NCBI RefSeq assembly: GCF_029784155.1
Contig: NC_073693.1
Span: 153,671,442-153,735,441 of the forward strand
Source: Uranotaenia lowii
Lineage: Eukaryota > Arthropoda > Insecta > Diptera > Culicidae
Length of the DNA stretch: 64,000 nucleotides
Direction of reading: 5' to 3'
Shown: positions 11,695 to 24,622 of the stretch, piece by piece
Layout: every line of letters begins with the position of its first letter
Position numbering within the stretch: position 1 is the first letter of the stretch
Made by a program: the position numbers and the translations under genes
The notes under the pieces: generated by a model
The model's input: the letters and a program-made list of their open reading frames with translations, nothing else
What the model was told of the DNA's origin: nothing
Database searches by the model: none

Positions 11695-13684
11695 TTTTTG
11701 AAAAATCAGGACAAATCAGGACATTTTAAGAGCCATTTTTAAAAAATCAGGAAAATTCAAGCATTTTTGAAAATTAGGACGGCCCACACAGGGGTAAAAT
11801 ATGAAAAAGGCGATCAAAACTATTTTCCGCCGAAACTGTGCATTTTAGACCTACAGTGTCTTCAAGACAAATGACCAACATTACAAGGGCTAAAAAATTA
11901 ATTTTATGAAAAATTGATTCATCCACCTAGTAGTTGTAGTGACTTTGTCATTTTTCTTCGAGTAGACGCTCGATTGTTTTTTTTCCCGAAAGACGCTCGA
12001 CTGTTGTTCCCAAAATTCGTTAACTGAATGAGGCTATGAAATGTTTCCGTCGCGCTCATCAATTCCAACAACATGCTTTTCATTTACACCTTCGCATCGT
12101 TGATCTGAAGTCATCCATATTCGTCCTGCTCACACATTATGAATCCCATTCAAGATAAATTTATGCTCAGTTTGGCTTTCGAACACTTGAGTGCGATTGA
12201 GATGCCGATAACATCGAACGTTGTCTATGTGTGAATGAATCATCGGTTACTCCGATTTCGATTTATTTCTTTTTTTTTTCTTTTATACGCTTACCTATAG
12301 ATACCTAAAATTTCGTTTATTAATACGCACAGAAGTATATTTTAAAGATTCATCCAGCTCTCGTACACTACATTCGCCTCTTTCTCTACTCTACAAGGAG
12401 AATTGTTGAAATATCTTCGAATTGTGGATAATATACTAATTTTGATAGAACTATGATCATTTAATAAATATAACTCACTCGCATTTGATATCCTTGATAT
12501 CTCGATTTTTTTGTTGATAAATTATTTAAACGAATTTTTGGTAATATACACAAGAGTTCAATGTACTATTAGTTAGTGTTTCCGCTTAGCATCCTTTAAC
12601 TTTTCCCCATGCGTTTTTTTTTTAAAACGAGCCGTGTTACAAATCGAATCGGAAAACTCCTTTTATTTTATTATTTTTCACCATTATGTAATCGATTCTT
12701 TTCGCTAGTATTTTATTGCTATCATTGATGTTGGAATGGCTACCCATTACGCATCGAATGCTCATTTTATGAAATTTTATTTTAGATGTTCTACAGAAAC
12801 GATTTGATCTCACTTGTGGCATATGGTTTTAATTCATGATTATTTTGTATCTAATATCGAACATGACATCAAAACATTACTTCGTTGTTCGTAGTCATAA
12901 TGATTCATTAAAAAGGATAATTACGCTAATTTGAATCCATAGTAAATATACCTTCTTTTTCTTTTGTTCATGGCGTTTGTCAGTTTGAAGTATGTACAAA
13001 ATTAAGACCCCAGTCGTTCATTTCTCAAATAGCACTTATACTGCAGTGTTCAGTACAAATTATGTAAAAGACGTGGTAGTCAAAATGACCCAGTTATTGA
13101 AAATAATAAGTTGCATAAGTGCTTTGTACAACACATTTTACTTCCATAGGTTTGATTTAAGATCGTTCGCATTAACTGGAAATCGTCTTCTGATATAATT
13201 TTGAATAACCCTTAAAAAATTTTAATTAAATAATAGAATTTTAGTTTTTCTCTAAATAAAATTGACATAAACTATTGTTTTTAATGAGCATTGTACTGAA
13301 ATAAGAGTTGAGTGTTTTATTTTCATTTTCGTTGTTTGATTTTACCGCACTTTCAATGTTTTTCTTTGATGATGAATCCATGTCCATGATCCAGTCACTA
13401 GAGACTGGACTAGACCTCTGTAAAGACGTTTGAAATAATTATTTAACCACTTTTTAGTTTATATAAAATTTATTCATGATCTTTGTATCATCAAAACAAC
13501 ACTCAAACCCTAGCTAGTCTCTTCAACATTGATAATTATTTCAAAATAAAACGAAACCACCGCAGCCGAATCGCAATATAAAAATAACTAACAGAATTCT
13601 GTTGATTAAGGGACCATTTCAAACTTTTTTCTCTTGTAGGTTTTTTAATCATCATATATATTGACATTTCTTTCTTAACAAATA
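11695..13684. other. AT-rich intergenic DNA leading into the satellite
   Basis: No supported gene. At 11937-12013 there is a tract with two AGACGCTCGA words that recurs at 18260-18342. From about 13380 to 13680 the sequence holds decayed relatives of the satellite monomer that follows (words such as GACTGGACTAGACCTCT). Confidence 0.45.
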
Positions 13685-16600
13685 TGATTTGTGACCCTCG
13701 CACAAACCAAACTGAACTTGACCTCTCGCAAGTCATCTTTTGATTATCATATCAATTATCATTTCGGTCTCATAAAATTTGATTATCATATCAATAATCA
13801 TTTCATTCTCGAGAAATTTGATTTGTGACCCTTGCCCAAACTAAACTGGACTTGACCTCTCGCAAGTCATCCTTTAATAATTATATCAATTACTTCATTT
13901 TCATAAAATTTGATTTGTGACCCTCGCCCGAACCAAACTCGACTTGACCTCTCGCAAGACATCTTTTGATCATCATATCATTGACTTTTTCATTCTCATC
14001 AAATTTGATTTGTGACCCTCGCACAAACCAAACTGAACTTAACCTCTCGCCAGTCATCTTTTGATCATCATATCGTTTACTATTTCAATCTCGTAAAATT
14101 TGATTTGTGACCTTCGCACAAACCAAACTGGACTTGACCTCTCGCAAGTCATCTTTTAATCATCATATCGTTTACTATTTCATTCTCGTAAAATTTTATT
14201 AGTGACCCTCGCACAAACCAAACTGGACTTGACCTCTCGCCAGTCATCTTATAATCATCATATCGTTTACTATTTCATTCTCATAAAATTTGATTTGTGA
14301 CCTTCGCACAAACCAACTGGACTTGACCTCTCGCAAGTCATCTTTTGAACATTTACTATTTCATTCTCGTAAAATTTGTCATCATGTCATTAACTTTTTC
14401 ATTCTCATCAAATTTCATTTGTGACCCTCGCACAAACCAAACTGGACTTGACCTCTCGCAAGTCATTTTTGTTTACATATCAATTACCATTTCATTCTCG
14501 TAAAATTTGATTTGTGACCTTCGCACAAACCAAACTGGATTTGACCTCTCGCAAGTCATCTTTTGATCATCATTTCATTTATCATTTTATTCTCATCAAA
14601 TTTGATTTGTGACCCTCGCACAAACCAAACTGAACTTGACCTCATCTTTTGATCGTCATTTCATTTATCATTTTATTCTCATCAAATTTCATTTGTGACC
14701 CTCGCACAAACCAAACTGGACTTGACCTCTCGCAAGTCATCTTTTGATCATCATTTCATTAACTTTTTCATTCTCATCAAATTTCATTTGTGACCCTCGC
14801 TCAAACCAAACTGGACTGGACCTCTCGCAGGTCATCTTTTGATCCTCATTTCATTTATCATTTTATTCTTATCAAATTTGATTTGTGACCCTCGCACAAA
14901 CCAAACTGGACTTGACCTCTCGCAAGTCATCTTTTGATCATCATTTCATTTATCATTTTATTTTCATCAAATTTGATTTGTGACCTTCGCACAAACCAAA
15001 CTGGACTTGACCTCTCGCAAGTCATCTTTTAATCATCATATCGTTTACTATTTCATTCTCGTAAAATTTGATTTGTGACCTTCGCACAAACCAATTGGAC
15101 TTGACCTCTCGCAAGCCATCTTTTGATCATCATTTCAATTATCATTTTATTTACATCAAATTTGATTTGTGACCCTCGCACAAACCAAACTGGACTTGAC
15201 CTCTCGCAAGTCATCTTTTGATCATCATTTCATTAACATTTTCATTCTCATCAAATTTGATTTGTGACCCTCGCACAAACCAAACTGGACTTGACCTCTC
15301 GCAAGTCATTTTTGATCATCATATCAATTACCATTTCATTCTCGTAAAATTTGATTTGTGACCTTCGCACAAACCAAACTGGGCTTGACCTTTCGCAAGT
15401 CATCTTTTGATCATCATTTCATTAACTTTTTCATTCTCATCAAATTTGATTTGTGACCCTCGCACAAACCAAACTGGACTTGACCTCTCCCAAGTCATTT
15501 TTGATCATCATATCAATTACCATTTCGATCTCGTAAAATTTTATTTGTGACCTTCGCACAAACCAAACTGGACTTGACCTCTCCCAAGTCATTTTTGATC
15601 ATCATATCAATTACCATTTCGATCTCGTAAAATTTTATTTGTGACCTTCGCACAAACCAAACTGGACTTGACCTATCGCAAGTCATCTTTTGATCATCAT
15701 TTCATTTATCATTTTATTTTCATCAAATTTGATTTGTGACCCTCGCACAAACCAAACTGGACTTGACCTCTCGCAAGTCATCTTTTGATCATCATTTCAT
15801 TAACTTTTTCATTCTCATCAAATTTGATTTGTGACCCTCGCACAAACCAAACTGGACTTGACCTCTCCCAAGTCATTTTTGATCATCATATCAATTACCA
15901 TTTCGATCTCGTAAAATTTTATTTGTGACCTTCGCACAAACCAAACTGGACTTGACCTATCGCAAGTCATCTTTTGATCATCATTTCATTTATCATTTTA
16001 TTTTCATCAAATTTGATTTGTGACCCTCGCACAAACCAAACTGGACTTGACCTCTCGCAAGTCATCTTTTGATCATCATATCGTTTACTATTTCATTCTC
16101 GTAAAATTTGATTTGTGACCCTCGCACAAACCAAACTGGACTTGACCTCTCGCAAGTCGTCTTTTGATCATCATTTCATTAACATTTTCATTCTCATCAA
16201 ATTTGATTTGTGACCCTCGCACAAACCAAACTGGACTTGACCTTTCGCAAGTCATTTTCGATCATCATATCAATTACCATTTCATTCTCGTAAAATTTGA
16301 TTTGTGACCCTCGCACAAACCAAACTGGACTTGACCTCTCGCAAGTCATCTTTTGATCATCATTTCATTAACATTTTCATTCTCATCAAATTTGATTTGT
16401 GACCCTCGCACAAACCAAACTGGACTTGATCTCTCGCAAGTCATTTTTTGATCATCATATCAATTACCATTTCATTCTCGTAAAATTTGATTTGTGACCT
16501 TCGCACAAACCAAACTGGACTTGACCTCTCGCAAGTCATCTTTTAATCATCATATCGTTTACTATTTCATTCTCTTAAAATTTGATTTGTGACCCTCGCA

Positions 16601-16945
16601 CAAACCAAACTGGACTTGACCTCTCGCAAGTCAGCTTTTAATCATCATATCGTTTACTATTTCATTTTCGTAAAATTTGATTTGTGACCCTCGCACAAAC
16701 CAAACTGGACTTGACCTCTCGCAAGTCATTTTTTGATCATCATATCAATTACCATTTCATTCTCGTAAAATTTGATTTGTGACCTTCGCGCAAACCAAAC
16801 TGGACTTGGCATCTCGCAAGTCATCTTTGATCATCATATCAACTGCAGCTCATAGCAAGTCATCTTCCGTGCATCACATCAATCATTATCTCATCCCCAT
16901 CAAACTTGATTTGAAACCTTCGCACAAAACTCTCGCTGATCACAT
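13685..16945. repeat. 95-bp satellite array, ~34 copies
   Basis: Each monomer of about 95 bp runs through the words GATTTGTGACC, TCGCACAAACCAAACTGG, ACTTGACCTCTCGCAAGTC and a variable AT-rich part. Two main variants occur, one with CTCGTAAAATTT and one with CTCATCAAATTT, partly alternating. Larger blocks are also repeated, for example the region near 15490-15660 and again near 15865-15960. Each monomer holds a 6-bp stem GACTTG/CAAGTC around an 8-base loop. Copies decay at both edges, with central copies most alike, as expected from unequal exchange. No coding frame runs through it. Confidence 0.95.
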
Positions 16946-18259
16946 TTTGATTTTTCTTATAATATTTTATGTATGACTCTTACCCAAAATAAAAAGGACT
17001 TCATCTTTCATTTTTGAATCATTAATTTACTACAGTATCTTCACGATCATCGAACGATTTAAAAAATCTTCAACTCCCGAAAGTCTTCTCTAGATTGATT
17101 TTTTTTTTTAACATAACCGGAAAATTTTGCAACCAAATCGTAATACATAACTCAACCAACTCAATTTCATTTTGGAACCATTTCAAAAGTTCCTTTTTTT
17201 CAAAAGCGGACTCGGTTTTCACATGAGTGTGGATCGGTCTAAACATGGTCATCATATTTGCTAACCCATAATCAATAAATGAAGGATAGAGGTTCATCTC
17301 AAAACCTAAAATTTGTGACTTGAGAAATCAAGGCCAATGCATATAATACTTTTCATTTCCCTGAGAAACCAAACTCTTGAAGTCTTTTCCACGAGACATC
17401 TAACACATGTGTGTATTTTTAGAAACCCTTATCATTTATCAAATAGTTAAATTATTTTAAACGCATGGTAACGTTTAACATAATATAAAACATAAAAAGA
17501 GTAGCCGTTTGATAAAGAATTAATCATAAATTTAACCACAGTTAATTACACAAAATATCATTTGTTCATCATGTTACGATACCGAAATCTTTGAAAAGCA
17601 TTTCAGTTTTTTTTCAATTCATTTATTCACAATTTGATTAAATTCAAATATTGATTTTTTCTAATTTTAACATTCACAGTTTGGTTCTGATTTGAAATTT
17701 CCTTTCTCTCAATTTTTTCTATGCTACTATTCAACATCAAAATCAGCTGATTCAAACCTTTTCATACATTTTTTGGGCAAATAAATCAATTTCAACCTTT
17801 TTTTATGCTTCTCAGCTTCATTAATTAGAGCAATCGAATTATTCAATCTCACTATGAAGTTTTCATTATTTATTCCGAGCTGATAAGCAATTTCAAATCT
17901 TATTTCAAACACTTACCTTTTGCTGCCAATATTCATTATGACCTACTTTCAAAAGCACACTCGCCATTTTTCTAATCGATTCGTCGAACCTTTTTCACTC
18001 AAAAATTTACCAGTAATTTTTTAAATTATTTTCCCCATATAATGCACCAATCCAAATTTTTTTTTTCGATCTCATCACTTAAAGCTCCATTTCTCACTCT
18101 TCGTAGCTCATTCACTCAACACTTTTCTTTTCCGATTCTAAAAATTGATTTTTCTTTTTTTGTTTTTAACCTTCCAAGTAGTGACTACCCTTTTTTTGAT
18201 TCACCATCGGCCAGTAACACTTCAAATACAATTCACATTTCCACTCCCAACTGCGCCAT
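16946..18259. other. AT-rich intergenic DNA after the satellite
   Basis: No supported gene. Traces of degraded satellite words continue to about 17060 (AAAAAGGACTTCATC). The rest is AT-rich and T-rich with only chance frames. Confidence 0.4.
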
Positions 18260-18341
18260 TGTAGTGACTTTGTCATTTTTCTTCGAGTAGACGCTCGATT
18301 GTTTTTTTTTCCCGAAAGACGCTCGACTGTTGTTCCCAAAA

Positions 18342-18534
18342 TGAATAAGGTATAACATTAGTCATAAATATCGAAATTGAATGTAGCTTTACAGGATGAA
18401 TGATATAATAATAGGAGAGAATTTGAATAAGTGTTTTTAGTGCAAACGCTTCGGCAACCGTTTGATTAGGACGAAGTATTGTCGAGAATATGGAATTGCT
18501 GATGAGTAAAAGAGAGAGAGATAAATTAATTGGA
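18342..18534 (+). repeat. Left 193-bp direct repeat (LTR-like)
   Basis: Begins TGAATAAGGTATAAC and ends TAAATTAATTGGA. Matches 20773-20965 without a difference by eye. Confidence 0.85.
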
Positions 18535-18973
18535 CCGATGAAAAGAACATCAAACATAAGGAAAGCATTCTATCTGTGATCCGCCTTGCCAGGTAAATTT
18601 TTTGACGTTTCGGAGTTAGGACAAATGTATGGCCGTTTTCAAAAGCTTTCCAAAAGCTCCCTAACTAATCGAAACTTTTCTATGGAGGACATGGTGTCGC
18701 TAGTGTTTGCTTAATAACTCCCATTGTTGCGGATGATAGACGCGTCGAAATAAACTTTAAAAAACGCGAAGAAATCCGTCGCGAGATACTGACGTTAGGA
18801 TACGACAATGGCGTAGCAGCTTCCATAACCGCTCGGTAAATTATTGTTTGCAGTGAAAAATAGTGAAACGGGAGTGTTAAACGATTTTTCTTTGAGATTC
18901 CGAAGATGATGAAAAACAAATAGTTTAGTAAGGCCACGCGGTAAAAAAAAAAGATGTTTTAATGTGTTAGAAA

Positions 18974-19488
18974 CAGAGCGAGAGCACTCTGATACAGAGC
19001 GAGAGATCTCTGGATAAGGAAAACTGGTTGTTTTTCTCTGACGGAAAATTCTCGGTTGGCAGCCTGAGAAAAAGAAGTCAGTCACAGTAAAAAAAAACAG
19101 AGCGAGAGTACTCTGAGTCAGAGCGAGAGTTCTCTGAACTAAACGATGATGTAAAATTTTAGAGCGAGAGACTCTGATTTGTGAAATGATGCGTTAATTG
19201 GCCAAGCTAGCTATTTGTTTCATATTCATCAAACAGGTTACGATTCTCGGTTTGAAGCCTGAGAAAAAAATGTGAGAAAATTCTTCGGTTTATTACCTGA
19301 AGAAATTTTCAGTCTAAAAAGATAAAACAGTACCTTTGAACGGAAAAATGCAGAATCAGAGTTCGAAATTTAAAGAATTTAAAAAATCGCGTTGATAAGA
19401 ATCGTAGAATCAGAAATACTAGAGCGAGAGTTCTCTAAGACACGAATAAACAAAAAAAAAATCCGATGTTCAGAGCGAGAGTTCTCTA
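18974..19488 (+). repeat. Seven-copy hairpin motif cluster
   Basis: The motif CAGAGCGAGAGTTCTCTG and close variants start at 18974, 18995, 19098, 19119, 19161, 19420 and 19471. Two pairs are spaced exactly 21 bp. The outer bases pair (CAGAG/CTCTG) and in the 19420 copy change together to TAGAG/CTCTA. A second hairpin type, TTCTC-GG...CC-T-GAGAA, occurs at 19049-19070 and 19244-19265, and once with a paired change to TTCTTC/GAAGAA at 19278-19307. Function unknown; it lies in the 5' half of an ORF-less LTR-type element. Confidence 0.75.
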
Positions 19489-20772
19489 TGACACGAATAA
19501 ACAAAAAAAAAATCAATATTAAATGCTGAGTTTGCTCCTAGAACATGATTTGGGGATTTATACAGAAAAAAAAAAATTAAAAAAAATGAGAAAGCCTTCA
19601 TTCGAAAGACAGAGACAGATAATTCTAAAAAAAAAAAAAAATCAAAAGGTAATAAATGTTTTAATTGTTCCTACTACGTTAACCTATCTAAAGGTAGAGG
19701 TTCTTGATTGGTATTTTTAGGTACTCCAATTTTCAGTCAAAAAATGGGTTTTCTGTCAAAACCAGACATTGAAAATTTGACAAATATTCTCTGGGAGTGT
19801 GAATGTTGTACGGAAATAATATTTCCAAAGTCGGCTATGTAGAGATTGACTAGACCCATTATTTTAAAAAAGAAACACTCTAAGCTAGAGCAAAATATTT
19901 TTTATGTGGATAAATGAATTTCTTGGTATTCGTAAGTGAGAGAGATATGATGCAAATTCTACTCGGAATGACTACAAAAAAAAATAGTTTGAAGGCTATT
20001 GCTTTCTCTGTTTAACACATGAGAAATCGTATATCGGGATTGTGAACGCGCCCATCGCCAATGGGCGAAGGCAGCCAAGATGAACATGACAGCGGACATG
20101 AAAAGGGATCGCTCAGTAGTTCGGTATATTGCTTCACATAAGTGAAAGTGAGATACAACTTCATTCGGATTGCACTCCGATTCTAATGGAATTGCTTGTA
20201 AGAATGAGAAGCATTTAATTTTGAAAAGCTTCGCGATAGGGTATGTAATTTATGAGAAGGCAAAAGACATCAAAATCAGACAATGTAAAACTAACACGGT
20301 TAAAGATAGTTGGTTAAAAGAAAAGATTTAAAATTCCTGTTAAAAAAAACGTAAGCATCTAAGTATTATCGAGTAAAAGTACAAAATAAACCCATAGCTT
20401 TGAAGTAACAGTTTTCTGAAACGAACAATAATTATAAAAACTCTTAAATACTGTTTCTATCAATATTGATTTGTAAGCTTGCGGAAATACGAGTGAATTA
20501 TAATTTGTTCAGAATGATTAAAGAAAATATCTAAGCGGGAGTGAATTAAGCATTTATTTGATAAAAAAAAAATCAAGGGTTGAGTTTCAATGGTGCAGAT
20601 AATTTTGAGAAACCCCGAGATCGAACAAATTCAATTATTTTGTTAAGTGTTGGGAGTTTTTTGTATAAACTTTGAAAAGTAATAATAATTTTTAACGCTA
20701 TCGGTTGAATTTGTTTTTTGAGTCAATCAAATTTTGTAAATTAATCAAGAATAGAGGAGGAGAATAATGTAG

Positions 20773-20965
20773 TGAATAAGGTATAACATTAGTCATAAAT
20801 ATCGAAATTGAATGTAGCTTTACAGGATGAATGATATAATAATAGGAGAGAATTTGAATAAGTGTTTTTAGTGCAAACGCTTCGGCAACCGTTTGATTAG
20901 GACGAAGTATTGTCGAGAATATGGAATTGCTGATGAGTAAAAGAGAGAGAGATAAATTAATTGGA
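20773..20965 (+). repeat. Right 193-bp direct repeat (LTR-like)
   Basis: Second identical copy. A polypurine tract ends at 20767, directly before the TGTAG that leads into it. Confidence 0.85.
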
Positions 20966-21766
20966 GTTAGAAAATCTAACTTTTTTAATATCCATTTTAG
21001 AGCTGTATTGTCTAAGAAAAGTTTTTAGCTTGTACCAATTCTAGCAACTTTGCTATAGAAGTCATAGCTGTAACATTAATTGTTTCAAAGTTATGACATT
21101 TTTTAGAAAAATAACACCAATTTTCAGTTTTTTCAACATAACTTTTTTGCGCGTGATTTTTTATATAAAATATGTTCTAGAGAGTTTTGAAGACAGAAAA
21201 GTTGTACACTTTTGCTGAATATATTGTATAGAAATTTTGAAGTTTAAACGAGATATCTTAAAAATACTCAACAAAAATAGTCATTTTGAACTGGTTATAT
21301 CTCCTGAGTTCGACGAACCGTCTCGTAGTGTGGACTAGGCCTTATAGAGTGACCTGGGTGACTCGCCTTAGCCGAGTCGACTATCTTCACGTCACATGTT
21401 TTCATAATTTACTGAAATTATGAAAAAAAATTACGAAGCGTTCGATGGCTTAAATAGCCTTCACTTGATTCCTCGGAAAAATTCACAGTCTCATTTGATT
21501 AAAAATTTTCAAGACCGAACATGTTTTTTCCTCAATCAATTGAAAAATGTTGGGAAAAAATTTAGGAGAATCGAGAGTAAATCGGTTACAACTCCATTTT
21601 CCGATGCATGCGGTGGCTCAAACAGCCTTTATTTGATTCCTTGTAAAAAATCACACAAGATAGGCCTATTTTTGTTCTAAATTTTTCAGTCAAAATCAGC
21701 GTTTTTCGTGATGGTTTAGGGAAATTAGGGGTTAAAAAGGCATTACATCTCCGTTCGTAAGCCCGT
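20966..21766. other. Unassigned repeat-like intergenic DNA
   Basis: Starts with the small palindrome GTTAGA-AAA-TCTAAC. It has no supported gene. The style (ATAACTTTTTTGCGCGTG and similar) resembles insect MITE interiors. Only chance frames are present. Confidence 0.35.
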
Positions 21767-24134
21767 CACGGTGTGTTCCGTAGAAGGACTTAAAGAAAAA
21801 AAATACAGTAACGCTAATTTTTGCATGGGCTGAAAGTAGAGCTTTTTCCGGTTCATTTACACCAAAAATTAAAATATTCTGTCGGTGACCCCCCATACAA
21901 TTTTTTTTTTGAAATTTTTCTATTTGAATTCTTAAAAAAATAAATATATTTTTATTGTTATATAATTTCACAGATGCTTATTATCTAAATTTTGACTTCC
22001 ATTACTTTTAAATTAAACAAATAACTCAACAATGTCATCAAAAACTTTGAAAAACTTTTTTTTATTTTTATTAGTAACAGAGCTGTTTAAACGTAAAAAT
22101 ATGCTAAAAAGGTATATTCTAATCCTTTAATATAAATATTGGCTGGCAAATCCTGTCAGCAGTCTGAGAGGGTCAAATTATCTGAAATTATTAGAATTAT
22201 CTAGAATAATATGAATCCTTATATGAATCTGTTTGAATCCATTGTCTTTAGATTTTCTGATTGCGGCAACACTGGAGGGAATTTTATTCAAAAAAAAAGC
22301 TCAATGATTAGGAAAATAAGTTAACACTAAGAAGCGCTATACTTTTTTCTGATAACGCTTATCGTTATTCGATCTGGAGTAGAAACGTTTGTCTTAACTG
22401 AAGCTTTTAAAAATTAAGAAAATCAATATTCAAAAGTAAACGATCAGTTAAAAACAATTTTTTAAAAGAAATTATTATTTATACTTCTCCTGATTTAATT
22501 GTCTCAAAATTCCATCTGCACTTCAGACTCAAAGCAAATCGCTACAGCAGTTCAATCTAGTTTAATTTGTTACTGTCTGTTGATACAATGATCATGAAAA
22601 ACTCGGAGTTTCCTTTAACCTATTTATTTAATCATTTTCCAGTCCAATTTTTGTAACCCTGCTGTACTCTGTGATTCTTCCATTTTATTCAAAGAGCATT
22701 ACTGTTAAGGTTAAATAATCTAAGCTTCTATGCTTTCCAACCCACTATATTATTTAAATAATCTCTTGATTTTTTTTTGTTTAAAATTGAATTTATATAT
22801 TTTTTTTTAAATAATTTTATTTAATGAATGAATTTAGTCTTAAACTCTGATAAATTTGAATTTTTTCCAAAAAATGCATTTCAAACTTTTTGTCGATCTA
22901 AAATTTACAAAAATCAAGAGAATTGTTGTGAATTGCGAAAGTGAATTGCAAATGATCGATAGCAAGCTAGCCTGCAGCGCGTAAGACTCATCATATTTTG
23001 TTCATCTCTTACTTATTTTAGTTATTCTACTGTACACTGAACTGTTTCTTTATTATTAAATAGAACCTTAATGAAGCATTAATGTAACAGTAAAACAATC
23101 ATAACTTCTATAATTTTATATCAATTATGGTAAAAATTATTGAAATCCTTGATTTGAATAAACCATAGAAACCCAAAAAAAAATTAAACGCATAAATCTT
23201 GTCTAAAAACGCCGATGGAATTCAAATTTCTCTTGTAAAAAAAATCCTTTTTCATCGTTTTGTTGATCATGAAATCCAAAATATCATCAATATTTCAATT
23301 CTTTAGCAAAAATGAAGTTCAAATGATTGATAGAAAATTTATTCATCTAAATATGGGAAAAAGAAATTTAACATGAATGTTATGTAGCGAAAGATAAACG
23401 GATTCCAGTGCAAGTACTTTTAACTAAATTTCATATTTTAAATTCTATTGAAAACTGGACTGCTAGGAAATGTTTAAAATTAAACTAAGGTAAACAAAGT
23501 TCAAAAATGCGTTCAAAAGAGTGGTGCCATCAAAAATTTTATTTATGTTTTCTAAAGAGCGAGCCTGCATATGATGGAAATATTTCAAAGGACAATTTTG
23601 AAAAAAAGAGAAAAGATTTTAAATATTTTGTTGGAAACCAATCAAATGGTGTTGGACTGTTCTTATTCCTCCATCATTTTTTTTTAACTAGAATAAGTTC
23701 TCCAAGATATACACATACGAATATAAATTAAAGTTACATTGAGATTACACCAATTAAAGCAATGATATCACAAATAATAAAATTTAAAATTAAAAATTCA
23801 TAAAAAAAATGAGTTTTTCTGAAAATATAAATCACTTATCTTTCCAGGCGTTGAAATTTTTCTTTGTTTCAGTATGACAAAAACTTGAATAAAAATAAAA
23901 AAAATAAATTTTCAATGAAAAAAATTACTATTCCATTGCACTGGAATAAGTTTACAGCTAAAAATTTCTAAATATGGACTACAAATCTTCAAAAAAACAA
24001 AACGTATGGGGACTCACCGACCAAATATTTTAATTTCGCCTGAAAATGATTCAGAAAAGGCTAAATTTTCCATTTCTGCAAAAATTAGAGTTACTGTATT
24101 TTTTCTTTTAAACATCTTCTATAAACACACCGTG
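21767..24134. mobile_element. Old inverted-repeat DNA element
   Basis: About 160 bp from 21767 (CACGGTGTGTT) recur in inverted and diverged form at about 23985-24134 (ending CACACCGTG). Shared words include AATACAGTAAC, CTAATTTTTGCA, AATTAAAATATT and GTCGGTGA. The 2-kb interior is very AT-rich with no transposase frame. The divergence of the arms suggests an old, dead non-autonomous element. No clear target duplication. Confidence 0.55.
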
Positions 24135-24622
24135 CCGTGCAGCATCTGAAACTATGTCAAATCGATTCACCGTGCATTTTCAATAAAGGAAAGTATTCAT
24201 AGATTTGGTTCATGTAATACGGAAGATATTCAATTTCTTCGCGGATTATAGCCTTTTTTCCCATTGTGCATTGCTTCGAAAATATGGCAGTGTAAAGTTC
24301 ATATCAAATATTAATATTATTTTCATGCTGTCAACATTTAAAAATTATGAAGTACAATAACTTTTAAAAAATATGTATATTTTTTTCTAGCATTCATGTC
24401 ATTGCAGAGAATAAGTCACCTCCCCTATACTAATCTATCTACTCGCAGTGTTATCATGTTTCTAGTTGCACGTGCTGTTTCGGAAATAATATTTTATCGA
24501 CATAGAGAAATGGAGACTAGTTTTTGTTATTTATTAGATACTTAGACATTTCAAAGAACAATCAACACGAGTAACGATGACCAATATGACAATTACGTAG
24601 TTCAGTCAAAAATCGGGAAAAA
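24135..24622. other. Short intergenic stretch downstream of astacin 1
   Basis: AT-rich. Nothing supported other than the 3' flank of the minus-strand astacin gene that ends at 24623. Confidence 0.4.

Larger units (their letters stand above)
18260..20965 (+). mobile_element. Candidate short ORF-less LTR element
   Basis: Identical 193-bp direct repeats (18342-18534 and 20773-20965) flank 2.2 kb without genes. The right copy continues to TGTAGTGA at 20768, and this TG is abutted by a polypurine tract, AATAGAGGAGGAGAATAA. The left copy also has TGTAGTGA, at 18260, but with about 75 extra bases after it. So the LTR start is clear and the 5' LTR is longer. The 3' edge is not settled: the ends do not show CA and no target duplication was seen, perhaps because another repeat begins at 20966. 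The interior is rich in A-runs and in hairpin motifs. Confidence 0.6.

Noticed and set aside
13685..16945. Regular repeats resembling a CRISPR array
   Set aside because: Whole monomers repeat with no unique spacers, the unit is 95 bp, and the surrounding genes are eukaryotic with introns. It is a satellite.
18042..19085. Frames of 82-96 codons around 18.0-19.1 kb
   Set aside because: They overlap LTR-like repeats, A/T-runs and hairpin motifs; amino-acid content is low-complexity Phe/Ser/Lys from T- and A-rich DNA.
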